Source: Bacteroidia bacterium (GTDB taxonomy: Bacteria > Bacteroidota > Bacteroidia > Cytophagales > Cyclobacteriaceae). Taken from it: DNA of 64,000 bases. The position numbers and the translations under genes were made by a program. This document shows, piece after piece, positions 1-9,221 of this stretch; the stretch's first letter is position 1; each line of letters starts with the position of its first letter. The stretch lies in the NCBI GenBank assembly GCA_030432655.1, contig JAUILA010000001.1:366559-430558 (forward strand), read 5' to 3'. The notes under the pieces were generated by a model, which worked only from the letters and a program-made list of their open reading frames with translations, was not told the origin of the DNA and searched no databases.

Positions 1-1
1 A

Positions 2-460
2 GCAAAAGGAGACTACCCGATTCCCAAGTTCCATTTCCGTGTGGAATGGGGCAATGACTTCAGAATGGGATTTACAGAGGTCAGCGGACTTGATTTTGAG
101 ACGGAGGTAATCGAATACCGCGAAGGGAACAGCAAAAAGTATAATAAACTCAAGCAGCCCGGCCTGACGAAATTTGCAAATATTTCCATGAAACGCGGAA
201 CGTTTGAAGGCGATTTTGATTACTACAACCTCTGGAGAAAGACCTACATGTTCCAGGAGGGGAACGATACCGGAAGCCAGTACCGACGGACTGTCACCAT
301 CAAGCTGCTCAATGAGAAGCACGATCCGATTATTACCTGGGTGCTGGAGAATGCCTGGCCATCCAAAGTACAATCCACAGATCTCAAGGCCGACGCCAAT
401 GAAGTGGCCATTGAAACCATGGAACTCGTGCACGAAGGGCTTACCATCCAGGAAGCATAA
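2..460 (+). CDS. eCIS inner tube protein (T4 gp19-like), 5' truncated
   Basis: Forms the inner tube of the contractile injection system. The frame is open to the left edge of the window, and the residues before the GTG at 41 (AKGDYPIPKFHFR) match the usual N-terminus of gp19-like tube proteins, so only a few codons are missing and the GTG is an internal valine. The motif GFTEVSGLDFETEVIEYREG, followed by a K-x-x-G-L segment and a C-terminal ETMELVHEG strand, is typical of phage and eCIS tube proteins of about 145 to 150 residues. A second tube protein follows 14 bp downstream. Sheath genes normally sit just before or between tube genes, so they should lie upstream of this window. Confidence 0.93.
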   Translation, partial: AKGDYPIPKFHFRVEWGNDFRMGFTEVSGLDFETEVIEYREGNSKKYNKLKQPGLTKFANISMKRGTFEGDFDYYNLWRKTYMFQEGNDTGSQYRRTVTIKLLNEKHDPIITWVLENAWPSKVQSTDLKADANEVAIETMELVHEGLTIQEA

Positions 461-474
461 ATTGATCAGCGTGT

Positions 475-954
475 ATGCAAGGAGCGAATGAATACCTGTA
501 TCAGACGGTCGGATTCCATTTCCGCGTAATATTTACCGGTCTGGGAAACATGAGAAAGCCGTTCGACGTACGCTTTCAATCGGTCACCGGCCTGGATGTT
601 CAGCTTGAAACGGAGAACATAAAGGAAGGTGGGGAGAACCGTTTTGAACATGTGGTGCCGACCCGTACCAGTTATTCCGACCTGGTACTGAAACGCGGGC
701 TCCTTTCTCCAAAAACCAAATCCGGCCTCACTTCCTGGTGCCAGCGCGCCTTCGACAATTATGACATCATGCCAATCAACCTGGAGGTTCATCTCCTGAA
801 TGAAAGCCATGATGTAATGATGAAATGGGAAGTGGTCCACGCCTGGCCTAAAAACTGGAAGCTGGGCGAACTGAATGCGGAACGCAGTGAGATCCTGATA
901 GAAACCCTGGAACTCAATTACAATTATTGCCGGTTCAAATCCGTGCCTGACTAA
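475..954 (+). CDS. second eCIS tube protein (gp19-like, Afp5-type)
   Basis: A 159-residue gp19-fold protein that diverges from the preceding tube protein. It keeps the same skeleton: GFHFRVIF strand, FQSVTGLDVQLETENIKEGG loop, a K-R-G segment, and a C-terminal ETLELNYNY strand. Injection systems commonly encode a bulk tube protein plus a variant that forms the first ring on the baseplate hub, and this position (directly before the DUF5908 and LysM genes) suits such an initiator role. The role is inferred from order. The ATG at 475 gives a start that aligns with relatives, 14 bp after the previous stop. Confidence 0.9.
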   Translation: MQGANEYLYQTVGFHFRVIFTGLGNMRKPFDVRFQSVTGLDVQLETENIKEGGENRFEHVVPTRTSYSDLVLKRGLLSPKTKSGLTSWCQRAFDNYDIMPINLEVHLLNESHDVMMKWEVVHAWPKNWKLGELNAERSEILIETLELNYNYCRFKSVPD

Positions 955-966
955 CTATATCAGAAT

Positions 967-1134
967 ATGCCACTTGAAATACGCGAACTTATCATTAAAG
1001 CCTCTGTAGGAGATGAGGAGAATGCCAGCCGCTCCGCCGCTGCCAATGGCGATGAGCAGGACCGGGAACAGGCAATGGTCCAGTCCTGCGTCGAAGCCGT
1101 TCTGGAAATTTTAAAACAACGGACTGAACGATGA
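967..1134 (+). CDS. DUF5908-type eCIS miniprotein (55 aa)
   Basis: A 55-residue acidic protein starting MPLEIRELIIKASVGDEEN. This MP-I/L-E-I-R-E-L-x-I-K start is the hallmark of the DUF5908 family, which occurs in Bacteroidota contractile injection loci between the tube and LysM genes. The remainder is an amphipathic helix (EQAMVQSCVEAVLEILKQR). The place in the order corresponds to the small afp6/pvc6 position, but shared ancestry cannot be judged at this size. Its TGA overlaps the next ATG (ATGA at 1131), pointing to translational coupling. Exact role unknown; probably a small baseplate or hub component. Confidence 0.8.
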   Translation: MPLEIRELIIKASVGDEENASRSAAANGDEQDREQAMVQSCVEAVLEILKQRTER

Positions 1135-1850
1135 AAGAGAAAGCACCGGAACCCCAGATAAGAAATGGTGTACATAAGATCATCATTGTCCCTTATGAGG
1201 ATAAGGGACTTACACGTAAAGCCGATGGTGTGGAGCCATTCGTCATCCCTGTTAACCCGGAAACCTACAGTCAGAATTACAAGGTGGATTATGATGTTCG
1301 CCGCGGACAGGGACAACAAAAGACGGAGGTTAAATATAAATCCACCGCCCCGGAAGAATTAAAGCTTGAATTCGTTTTTGACGGGACAAAAACGATTCAG
1401 GAGTATTTCTACCAGGACGAACCGGTAAAAGAGCAGGTAGCCACTTTCCTGAATACGGTGTACAATATGAGTGGTAAAATTCACATGCCCCGATACCTGA
1501 AACTGTTCTGGGGAAAAAACTATATGATCCAGTGTGTCCTTACCAACGTGGATATTAACTACACCCTTTTTGATCCGGAAGGAAATCCGCTCCGGGCCAA
1601 AGTAAGTGCCACTTTCCTCGATCATATTGCCAAAGAAGAGCGGGTAGCCCGGGAAAATAAGGAGTCACCGGACCTGACGCATATCCGGGAGGTTAAAGCA
1701 GATGACAGGCTGGATTACCTGGCTTTTGACATCTATTACAACAGCAAATACATGCTTCAGGTGGCCAGGGCCAATGGGTTGACATCAGTCCGCAACCTCT
1801 TACCCGGCCGTACACTAAAATTTCCACCGCTTGAAAAGCAACCTGAATGA
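1131..1850 (+). CDS. eCIS hub/connector protein with C-terminal LysM (Afp7-like)
   Basis: A 239-residue protein. The first ~165 residues are beta-rich, with PVNPETYSQNYKVDYD near the N-terminus, as in T4 gp53-like and eCIS Afp7-like baseplate proteins. The last ~50 residues (DYLAFDIYYNSKYMLQVARA, then a conserved LPGRTLKFPP) form a LysM module. In related systems this protein clamps the baseplate hub and links it to the tube or wedges; the LysM is structural and does not bind peptidoglycan. It is joined to its neighbours by ATGA overlaps on both sides (1131 and 1847), so it is surely co-translated with the spike protein. Confidence 0.88.
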   Translation: MKEKAPEPQIRNGVHKIIIVPYEDKGLTRKADGVEPFVIPVNPETYSQNYKVDYDVRRGQGQQKTEVKYKSTAPEELKLEFVFDGTKTIQEYFYQDEPVKEQVATFLNTVYNMSGKIHMPRYLKLFWGKNYMIQCVLTNVDINYTLFDPEGNPLRAKVSATFLDHIAKEERVARENKESPDLTHIREVKADDRLDYLAFDIYYNSKYMLQVARANGLTSVRNLLPGRTLKFPPLEKQPE

Positions 1851-3619
1851 GCCCGACAACCAACATACCGGATGCCTCTGAATTCGGCGTGGTCACCCAT
1901 GACCTGTTGTCCGACAATAACCGGGTTGATCCCGGCTATGAAGTGATCAGCATTGTTATCAGCCGGGAGGTCAACCGTATCCCGACTGCTCAGATCAGAC
2001 TTCGGGACGGCAGTGCGGCGGAAGAAACATTTGAGATCAGTAATACAGATGATTTTGCCCCGGGAAAGAAGATCACCATTAAACTGGGTCGGGATGGGGA
2101 CAATGACGTTGCCTTTGAAGGCATCATCATCCGGCACGGAATCAAGGTCTCGGAAAGTGGTGAATCCAATTTGCTGGTCGAGTGCAAGGACGAAGCGGTA
2201 AAAATGACGATTGGAAGACACAGCCGGTATTTTGAGGATATCAGTGATCAACAGGTTATGGAGGAGCTGATCAGTGCATACGGACTTACCCCGGATATTG
2301 AGGAAACCGGTCCGCAACATCGCGAATTGGTCCAGCACCATACCACGGACTGGGACTTTCTGCTGGCCCGCGCAGAAGCAAACGGAAAGCTGGTCTTTGT
2401 TGAAAACGGAACCATCAAGGCAGAATCGCCAAAAACCAGTGAGGAGCCGGAAATTTCACTGCATTATGGTCAGAATTTATTGGAAATAGAAGCCGAGATG
2501 GATGCCCGCACCCAATGGAGCAAAGTGAAGGGGACAGCGTGGGATTTTGCCAATCAGGATTTGTTCGAGGCGGAAACCGAGTCGGTCAACTACAATGAAC
2601 ACGGAAATATAAGAGGCGAAGATCTGGCCGGTGCCGTGAACCTTGATGAATTTGATCTGCGGCACAGCGGTCACGTAATGGAAGAGGAGCTGAGAGAATG
2701 GGTAAATGCCTGCATGCTGAAGAGCCGCATGTCCAAGATCCGTGGCCGGGCAAAGGTCAGGGACGGATACCTGGGTTTTTTACCAGGCAAAATGGTCAAT
2801 CTTGCCGGTGTCGGACAACGCTTTGAGGGCAATGCCTTTATCAGCGCGGTTCGCCATGAAATGAGGTCCGGGGCGTGGGATTCTCATATTCAATTCGGAC
2901 TTGACCCCAGGTGGATAACCGCCACGGAAGATGTCATTGATATTCCGTCCGGCGGACTCATCCCGGGGGTGCGTGGTCTTCAGGTAGGTAAGGTGGTGCA
3001 GCTGGAGAATGATCCTGAGGGTGAACATCGTATCCGGGTGAAAATCCCTGTGGTCGATAATGAGTCTGCCGGAATCTGGTGCCGTATTGCCTGTCTAGAC
3101 GCAGGTGATGGCCGTGGTTCCTTTTTCCGGCCGGAACTTGATGATGAGGTGATTGTCGGATTTGTAAATGATGACCCGCGGGATGCCATTGTCCTGGGTA
3201 TGATGAACAGCAGTGCCCTTCCGGCACCGCTGGACGCATCTGACGACAATCATGAGAAAGGTTTTTTTACACGTTCCGGGATGCGTATTCACTTTGAAGA
3301 TAATGATAAGACCATTACGATCGACACGCCTGCCGGGAACAGTATCAAGATGGATGAATCAGGGCAAACAGTGGAAGTGAAGGATCAGAGTAGTAATTCA
3401 GTGAAAATGAGCACAACCGGAATCGAGATTAATAGTCCGCTTGAGGTAAAAATTACCGCCGGAACCAGCCTCACACTGGCGGCCGGAACCACCCTGGCTA
3501 TTTCTGCCGCCAGTCTTTCGGTAAAAGCAGACGGACCGCTGAACATGGAAGGGGCCGTAACCAAAGTCGCCTCGTCCGGGATTACGGAAATAAACGGATC
3601 ACTTGTAAAAATAAATTAA
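1847..3619 (+). CDS. eCIS central spike protein, VgrG-like (gp27/gp5 fusion, Afp8-like)
   Basis: A 590-residue spike. Residues ~1 to 340 correspond to the gp27-like hub barrels (SIVISREVNRIPTAQIRLRD, then FEGIIIRHGIKV and ECKDEAVKMTIGR). Residues ~370 to 470 form the gp5-type OB fold (VGKVVQLENDPEGEHRIRVK, then a DEVIVGF strand and a DPRDAIVLG motif). The rest is a repetitive beta-helix needle with short strands such as SVKMSTTGIEINSP and a T/A/G-rich end. It trimerises at the baseplate centre and punctures the target with the PAAR tip encoded 6 bp downstream. No extra effector domain is fused at the C-terminus, so cargo is expected in the tube or on separate proteins. Confidence 0.93.
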   Translation: MSPTTNIPDASEFGVVTHDLLSDNNRVDPGYEVISIVISREVNRIPTAQIRLRDGSAAEETFEISNTDDFAPGKKITIKLGRDGDNDVAFEGIIIRHGIKVSESGESNLLVECKDEAVKMTIGRHSRYFEDISDQQVMEELISAYGLTPDIEETGPQHRELVQHHTTDWDFLLARAEANGKLVFVENGTIKAESPKTSEEPEISLHYGQNLLEIEAEMDARTQWSKVKGTAWDFANQDLFEAETESVNYNEHGNIRGEDLAGAVNLDEFDLRHSGHVMEEELREWVNACMLKSRMSKIRGRAKVRDGYLGFLPGKMVNLAGVGQRFEGNAFISAVRHEMRSGAWDSHIQFGLDPRWITATEDVIDIPSGGLIPGVRGLQVGKVVQLENDPEGEHRIRVKIPVVDNESAGIWCRIACLDAGDGRGSFFRPELDDEVIVGFVNDDPRDAIVLGMMNSSALPAPLDASDDNHEKGFFTRSGMRIHFEDNDKTITIDTPAGNSIKMDESGQTVEVKDQSSNSVKMSTTGIEINSPLEVKITAGTSLTLAAGTTLAISAASLSVKADGPLNMEGAVTKVASSGITEINGSLVKIN

Positions 3620-3625
3620 GAAAAT

Positions 3626-3916
3626 ATGCCTGCAGCTGCCCGATTGACCGATATGCATACTTGTCCGCTTTTCAACGGCCCTGTGCCCCATGTAGGCGGA
3701 CCGGTAACCGGTCCGGGTGTGCCGACGGTGCTGATCTGCAATATGCCGGCAGCAGTCGTGGGTGACCTGCTTACCTGTGTGGGACCACCGGATACAATTG
3801 TTAAGGGCTCTTCCACCGTCTTCATTGGTGGCCGGCCGGCTGCAAGAATGGGTGATCTCACTGCTCACGGGGGTGTCATCGTGGCGGGCTGTCCGACAGT
3901 AATAATAGGAGGTTAA
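3626..3916 (+). CDS. PAAR-repeat spike tip protein (Afp10-like)
   Basis: A 96-residue protein that is all PAAR domain: PAAARLTDMHTCP at the start, VPTVLICNMPAAVVGD in the middle, and GRPAARMGDLTAHGG near the end. PAAR proteins form a small zinc-bound cone on top of the VgrG-type trimer; the His and Cys residues in DMHTC, LTCVG, TAHGG and AGCP are candidate metal ligands. The gene lies between the spike gene and the gp25-like gene with gaps of 6 and 10 bp. No toxin extension is present. Confidence 0.94.
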   Translation: MPAAARLTDMHTCPLFNGPVPHVGGPVTGPGVPTVLICNMPAAVVGDLLTCVGPPDTIVKGSSTVFIGGRPAARMGDLTAHGGVIVAGCPTVIIGG

Positions 3917-3926
3917 ATTAAATGAT

Positions 3927-4361
3927 ATGGCTAAAGATGATTCATTCTTAGGTACCGGCTGGTCGTTTCCACCTGAATTCGAAAGAAGTACGGGAAGAGT
4001 AAAACTGGTCACACAAACGGAAGATATCGACCAGAGTCTTACCATTCTCCTTTCAACCAGCCTTGGAGAACGTGTTATGCAGCCCAAATACGGGTGTAAC
4101 CTGGTGGAATTTGAATTTGAACCAACCAACAACGCACTGATTTCTTATCTCATTGACCTGGTTGAAAATGCCATTCTCCTGTATGAGCCCAGGATCAAGG
4201 TGGAGAATATCAGTATTACTTCCCCGCAATCGTTCGATCTGTACGAAGGAAAGCTGCAAATCTCGGTAGACTACCGGGTCAGGGAAACCAATTCCCGCTT
4301 CAATTATGTCTACGATTTTTACCTGCGGGAAGCTAATGTGCCTATCACAAATCAGAAATAA
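3927..4361 (+). CDS. gp25-like baseplate wedge protein (Afp9-like)
   Basis: A 144-residue protein of the gp25/lysozyme-like baseplate family (structural, not enzymatic). Visible hallmarks are DIDQSLTILLSTSLGERVMQ, followed by P-K-Y-G-C, a central helix ending in E-P-R-I-K-V, and a C-terminal YRVRETNSRFN strand. It connects the sheath to the wedge and helps start sheath assembly. The stop codon directly abuts the ATG of the baseplate J gene. PAAR precedes gp25 here, the reverse of the Serratia afp order. Confidence 0.92.
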   Translation: MAKDDSFLGTGWSFPPEFERSTGRVKLVTQTEDIDQSLTILLSTSLGERVMQPKYGCNLVEFEFEPTNNALISYLIDLVENAILLYEPRIKVENISITSPQSFDLYEGKLQISVDYRVRETNSRFNYVYDFYLREANVPITNQK

Positions 4362-7300
4362 ATGGATTCAGACTGCACAAATATTGCCCATCCGCTGACT
4401 TTCAGACCCGGCATTTCCCAGCCGGAAAGGAGGCAGCATGCGCCGGATCCATCAGAGGTCAAAATTGACGGTCGCACGCTGTCTGATTTCCTGAAGTTCA
4501 TTGAAGACTTTTCCCTCCAGGTGAATCATTATGATTCGGATCTGTCTATTGGCGACTGGAAGTCTTTTTTCAGTGATCAGATACCGTTTGCCATTGCCGG
4601 AATTGCGGGTACAGATCCGGAAAAGATATCTGATGACTACGCTGCCCTGATTCGTGATCTGCAGGCGGATAATGATCCGGCCCTGATCCAATGGATTGTT
4701 GACTTTATCTTTAATGAGGTAATTGCACCCTGGGACCAGTGGTTTAATGCGTTGTCCGGCGGGGAGAACTCCCTGCATCGATTTATTGGCAAAACGATCC
4801 GGAGTGATCTGAGCCGACAACTGAAGGAATTTGTGCAGCTGGTAAATGGAATCAACAGACATTATGAGTTGATTAAGCCCGATTTCGGAAGATTCAGCCA
4901 GCGGCAGCCCTGGGGGCTTGAGGTTTTGGATCTGATCGTGGAGAATGATTCATTTATTCATGCCCCGGGCGGTGATGCAGGCCGGATCAACGCGCTGGAG
5001 CTGGAGCTGGAAGGTATATTCGAACCGTTCCAGGAAAACCTCAGGATTCTTACCGACCAGGCGTCCGTGGAGGAATTCCTGTCCGAGGAAAACCTGCTGG
5101 GGCAGGAAGGATCAGGCGGGCATCCTGCTCATCTGGCGCTGATGTACACATTTTTCAGGCTCTTTAAATCATTTCAGGAGAATACAAATCAGCTGACCCG
5201 AAAACACCTGGACTATTTTTACAGGGAAATACTCTGTATTCGACAGAAGGATCCTGCTCCTGACAATGTCCATGTCATATTCGAACTGCAGAAATTCGTT
5301 GACAAAAAGCTGATTGAAGAAGGTGTACAACTGAAAGACGGGAAGGATGCTAATAAAAAGGATGTATTCTTCAGCCTGAACGAGGATATCGTAGTAAACA
5401 AGGCTAAGATCAAAACGCTTCGCACCCTCTTCCTCCAGCAAAATGATCTGTATCGGGGAGGACCAGCAAAGGTCAGGAACCTGATCCAGGGCGTTTATAC
5501 CGCTCCACTGGCTAATTCGCTGAACGGCCTGGGGGAAAGTTTTGAAGACGATGGTTCCAGGAGCTGGGCGACACTGGGTGAACGGTTCAGCAAACAACAG
5601 CTACCTGATAAAACACAGCCAGTTCAGCATCCCTTTGGGCGACTCGGATTTGTGCTCGCTTCGCCTGTCCTTCTTCTGAACGAAGGATTGCGGAACATTA
5701 CAATCCGCCTGGAACTGGCTGCAACACCAGGTGTCAGTCGTATAGGCGAACTGGATTTTTCAAAGCTGGATGACATCCTGGGGATGGAATTCTATTTTAT
5801 CACAGAACAAACCGCGGAGGCAGCTAAAAAGTCCGGGCTCACAGAAGCGGCTTCTGCATGGCTCGACCAGCTGCTCGCCGCAGGCGTGGACGTGAATATC
5901 GGGGAAGACCTGATCAGGATCACCTCCCATCCGGGACTGAATGCTGCGGATGAAAAGGCCATCATTGCTGCACTGGAAAAGAGAAAAGCGTTGCGCGTAA
6001 GTTTCAGCGGGGAGAAGGAATGGCTTGTTGCTCCTTCGTTTATCAGTACCATTTCCAGCGGACCCTATGAGCTCGTACTGGAAGTGGAACTGCCGCCTGA
6101 ATTTCCGGCGGTAACCTTTTACAATTCAGAAGTGCTGAAGGAAGAACTGGATACAACCCTGCCGCTCGTGAAGATCGAAATTGATCAGAGTGTGCCGGTG
6201 TATTGCGACTCCCAGCTGTATGATCCGGATTGCTGCCTGGAACGATGTATGCCGGCCGGGGAAGTTCAGGTATCGCTATATGAGTATTTCCGCGGATTAC
6301 GGGTTACGGACAGCGAAATTTGTGTGGATGTCTGCGGGGTTAAAAACCTGGTGGTTCAGAACGATGAGAATGTCATGGACGTAAACGGAACGATTTATCC
6401 GTTTGGAACCCGGCCTGATATTGCTGATTTTTCTGTGATTGATCCGCTTAGCAGGCCGTATTGCATAAATCAGGAGTTTATAGATGATGCTGATTCCATC
6501 GGGATAACTGCAACGACAAAATCATTCCTGGAAGATTTACTTCCAGCTTCCGGTGGTGAATACCTGGTAGGGCTGACTGAAAAAGAGCGGGACAATTTCC
6601 TGTTGACCCTTCCGGTTGCTGCTGATAAACCAGTAGTAGAATCCTTGTTAAATGATGATACTAAAATGTATTGCCCGAAAAACCTGGAAGGTCCTAATTT
6701 CTACATCGGTAGTCGTGAAGTTTTTCTTAAGAATTGGGAGAATGTCTGGGTGAATATGAGTTGGAAGGACAAGCCCAGTAATTTTAATCAACATTACAAA
6801 GCCTATGTGGTCGATAAATCCGGGCTTACCAAGGTGTACGGACTGGATGAGGATGGTTTTGAAATCAACCTTTCTGTTCTTGGTGATGGTCAATGGTACC
6901 GGGAAAATCAAAATGCAAAAAATATAGATCACGATCCGGCGTCTGCTCCGGTTGATCCAAACCCTTTAACTGGTCACAATAACCGGTACTTGTTCAGATC
7001 TTCCTCTCCGGATACTGCCTGCACCCAAATTAACATTGATCCCATGGGCAACCGGGTTTATGATATGACCATCCAGGTAGCTAATTCCGATTTTGATAAT
7101 GCCGATAGGTTTTATGATATCTCTGAAGCCCTTAATCAGTATGCAGTGGATTCACGCAATGGCTTCCTTAGAATGACCCTGGAAAATCAGGATTTTCTGC
7201 ATAAGGATTACCCTTTTGTCCTGGCACGACAGATGATGGCATTCGGACGGTTCACAGGCGATAAAAAGGACCTGATCGATGATGCTGTTTATGAGGATTC

Positions 7301-9221
7301 ATTTGGGATACCCCATGTATTTCAAATTGACAGTATTCTAGACAGTCTGGAGGATGCCCTCATTGATTTGAGTAAAAATCTTATTGATGCACAGGTTACT
7401 CAATTACTGGATGATATTCAGGATTCGATAAATGAATTGATTGATGACATAAGTGTGGATATTGACCTGTCTGATCTGATCGATCTCACGACAGCAATTG
7501 GCGATCTGAATATGGCTATAGGGAACCTCACGTTACAGGCAGGAAATATTTTGCTCAATGGGGATAAGTCTGAATTAAAGACCGTATACAATGAGGTTCA
7601 TGCGACATTTGAGACCTTTCTGGATGTGGTAGGGATAACCCTGGCAAGCGTTGAACAAAAGGTTCGTGAAAAAATTGAAGGGAGGGTCAATGCTGCAATA
7701 GCCGTGATTAAAAGCTCAGGCCTTAGCATCTTTGGATTTGAAGAAGTAAAAAAAGTCCTCATCCCCAATGAACCCTACACCCCGGTAATCGAGTCCATCA
7801 GCATTGATTACAAGGCCTGTGCGACCGAATCCGATATTCACCTGCGCCACCTGGGGCTGTTTGAGAATACATTTGCCTCCCGTGAGATTACCCAGGAGCC
7901 GCCTCTGTTACCCGTTATTACCCAGGAGGGAGCTTTATTCCTGGGAATTGAGGAAATCGTTCCAGGCAGTAACCTGAATATTCTTTTTCAGCTGGCGGAG
8001 ACAACTGCAGACAGCGAGGCGGATGGAGCAAAGCTGGATTGGGATTACCTCAGAAATAACCGGTGGATCCCGCTGCGCTCAGGGTTTGAGATTTTGGAGG
8101 ATGATACAGACGGGCTCACCCGTTCCGGCATCGTGAAGATTTCGGTGCCTGGTGATATTTCTAAAAAAGGGCATACCGTAATGCCCGATAACCTGGCCTG
8201 GCTGCGCGTGGGCGCGGATGAAAATGCAGGGGCTGTGGCCGAAGCGATCGGAATCCATGCCCAGGCGGTTAAGGGAACTTTCCAGTTATTGGAAGGAAAT
8301 GATCCGGGGCGACTTTCAGCACCTCTGGAAGGAGGTAAGATCTCTAAACTTGCTGTGGCCGACGCCGCCGTTAAAAAAGTAAGCCAGCCCTACGAATCCT
8401 TTAACGGACGCCTCCCATCAGATCATTTCTACAAATCGGTAAGTGAATTACTCAGGCACCGGGGACGTGGGATCACTGCGTTTGACTACGAACGCATCGT
8501 CATGGATTACTTCAGCGAGGTGTTCCGGGCCAAATGTATTCAGCATACCCTGGGCTTGTCTGCCAGTGACTACCGGAGCGACCTTGAGCTGGCACCGGGT
8601 CACATACTAATGGCGGTAATTGCCGACATATCCCGTTTGCCACTGAACGATCGCTATGCGCCTCAGCTGCCTGTTAGTAAGCTGAATCGAATTGAGGATT
8701 ACCTGGCCGATAAGCATTCTCCCTTTATAACTGTCAAAGCCAGCAACCCAAGATATGAAAGAGTGCATGCCGGTATTCGTCTGGTCCTTCACCGGGGAAA
8801 AGATGAAAACTACTTCCGGGAGCAGCTTCAGAAGGAGCTGAAGTTGTTCATCTCCCCATGGGTGGAAGGTAACCTGGATGAGCTCGCTTTTGGCCGCATT
8901 ATCGCCACATCGGCGGTTCTCCGGTTTATTGAATCCCGCGATTATGTTGACTACGTACTGGAATTACAACTGAAGCATGAAGAAGAGAAGAATGTGCGGT
9001 GCCTGGAAGATCCCCTGCAGCTCTGTTCATGTGAACAGGAAAACGGGCGGGTTACCGGGCCAGAGGAAATCCATCCGTTAACGGCACGCTCCATCCTGGT
9101 GGCGGGGACGATTACGGTGCAGATCTGCCCGTTGAAGTGTATTGAACAGGAAGGCGATTGTGAGAAATCTTATCCTTTCCATAACTGTCAAAAAGATCAA
9201 AATGGAATCATCATCGGATAA
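4362..9221 (+). CDS. giant baseplate J/gp6-like wedge protein (Afp11-like), 1619 aa
   Basis: A main baseplate wedge component. The C-terminal third carries the baseplate-J-like core (RGRGITAFDYERIVMDYF near residue 1368) and a closing HPLTARSILVAGTITVQIC region seen in Bacteroidota Afp11-like proteins. At 1619 residues it is long for the family. Residues ~990 to 1113 hold a very hydrophobic/acidic amphipathic stretch (SINELIDDISVDIDLSDLID is one part) that looks like inserted helices or a coiled coil. Several Cys clusters occur near residues 610 to 660 and at the C-terminus. The DNA around 6600 to 7700 looks more AT-rich by eye than the flanks. Its last 20 bp overlap the next gene. Confidence 0.88.
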   Translation: MDSDCTNIAHPLTFRPGISQPERRQHAPDPSEVKIDGRTLSDFLKFIEDFSLQVNHYDSDLSIGDWKSFFSDQIPFAIAGIAGTDPEKISDDYAALIRDLQADNDPALIQWIVDFIFNEVIAPWDQWFNALSGGENSLHRFIGKTIRSDLSRQLKEFVQLVNGINRHYELIKPDFGRFSQRQPWGLEVLDLIVENDSFIHAPGGDAGRINALELELEGIFEPFQENLRILTDQASVEEFLSEENLLGQEGSGGHPAHLALMYTFFRLFKSFQENTNQLTRKHLDYFYREILCIRQKDPAPDNVHVIFELQKFVDKKLIEEGVQLKDGKDANKKDVFFSLNEDIVVNKAKIKTLRTLFLQQNDLYRGGPAKVRNLIQGVYTAPLANSLNGLGESFEDDGSRSWATLGERFSKQQLPDKTQPVQHPFGRLGFVLASPVLLLNEGLRNITIRLELAATPGVSRIGELDFSKLDDILGMEFYFITEQTAEAAKKSGLTEAASAWLDQLLAAGVDVNIGEDLIRITSHPGLNAADEKAIIAALEKRKALRVSFSGEKEWLVAPSFISTISSGPYELVLEVELPPEFPAVTFYNSEVLKEELDTTLPLVKIEIDQSVPVYCDSQLYDPDCCLERCMPAGEVQVSLYEYFRGLRVTDSEICVDVCGVKNLVVQNDENVMDVNGTIYPFGTRPDIADFSVIDPLSRPYCINQEFIDDADSIGITATTKSFLEDLLPASGGEYLVGLTEKERDNFLLTLPVAADKPVVESLLNDDTKMYCPKNLEGPNFYIGSREVFLKNWENVWVNMSWKDKPSNFNQHYKAYVVDKSGLTKVYGLDEDGFEINLSVLGDGQWYRENQNAKNIDHDPASAPVDPNPLTGHNNRYLFRSSSPDTACTQINIDPMGNRVYDMTIQVANSDFDNADRFYDISEALNQYAVDSRNGFLRMTLENQDFLHKDYPFVLARQMMAFGRFTGDKKDLIDDAVYEDSFGIPHVFQIDSILDSLEDALIDLSKNLIDAQVTQLLDDIQDSINELIDDISVDIDLSDLIDLTTAIGDLNMAIGNLTLQAGNILLNGDKSELKTVYNEVHATFETFLDVVGITLASVEQKVREKIEGRVNAAIAVIKSSGLSIFGFEEVKKVLIPNEPYTPVIESISIDYKACATESDIHLRHLGLFENTFASREITQEPPLLPVITQEGALFLGIEEIVPGSNLNILFQLAETTADSEADGAKLDWDYLRNNRWIPLRSGFEILEDDTDGLTRSGIVKISVPGDISKKGHTVMPDNLAWLRVGADENAGAVAEAIGIHAQAVKGTFQLLEGNDPGRLSAPLEGGKISKLAVADAAVKKVSQPYESFNGRLPSDHFYKSVSELLRHRGRGITAFDYERIVMDYFSEVFRAKCIQHTLGLSASDYRSDLELAPGHILMAVIADISRLPLNDRYAPQLPVSKLNRIEDYLADKHSPFITVKASNPRYERVHAGIRLVLHRGKDENYFREQLQKELKLFISPWVEGNLDELAFGRIIATSAVLRFIESRDYVDYVLELQLKHEEEKNVRCLEDPLQLCSCEQENGRVTGPEEIHPLTARSILVAGTITVQICPLKCIEQEGDCEKSYPFHNCQKDQNGIIIG

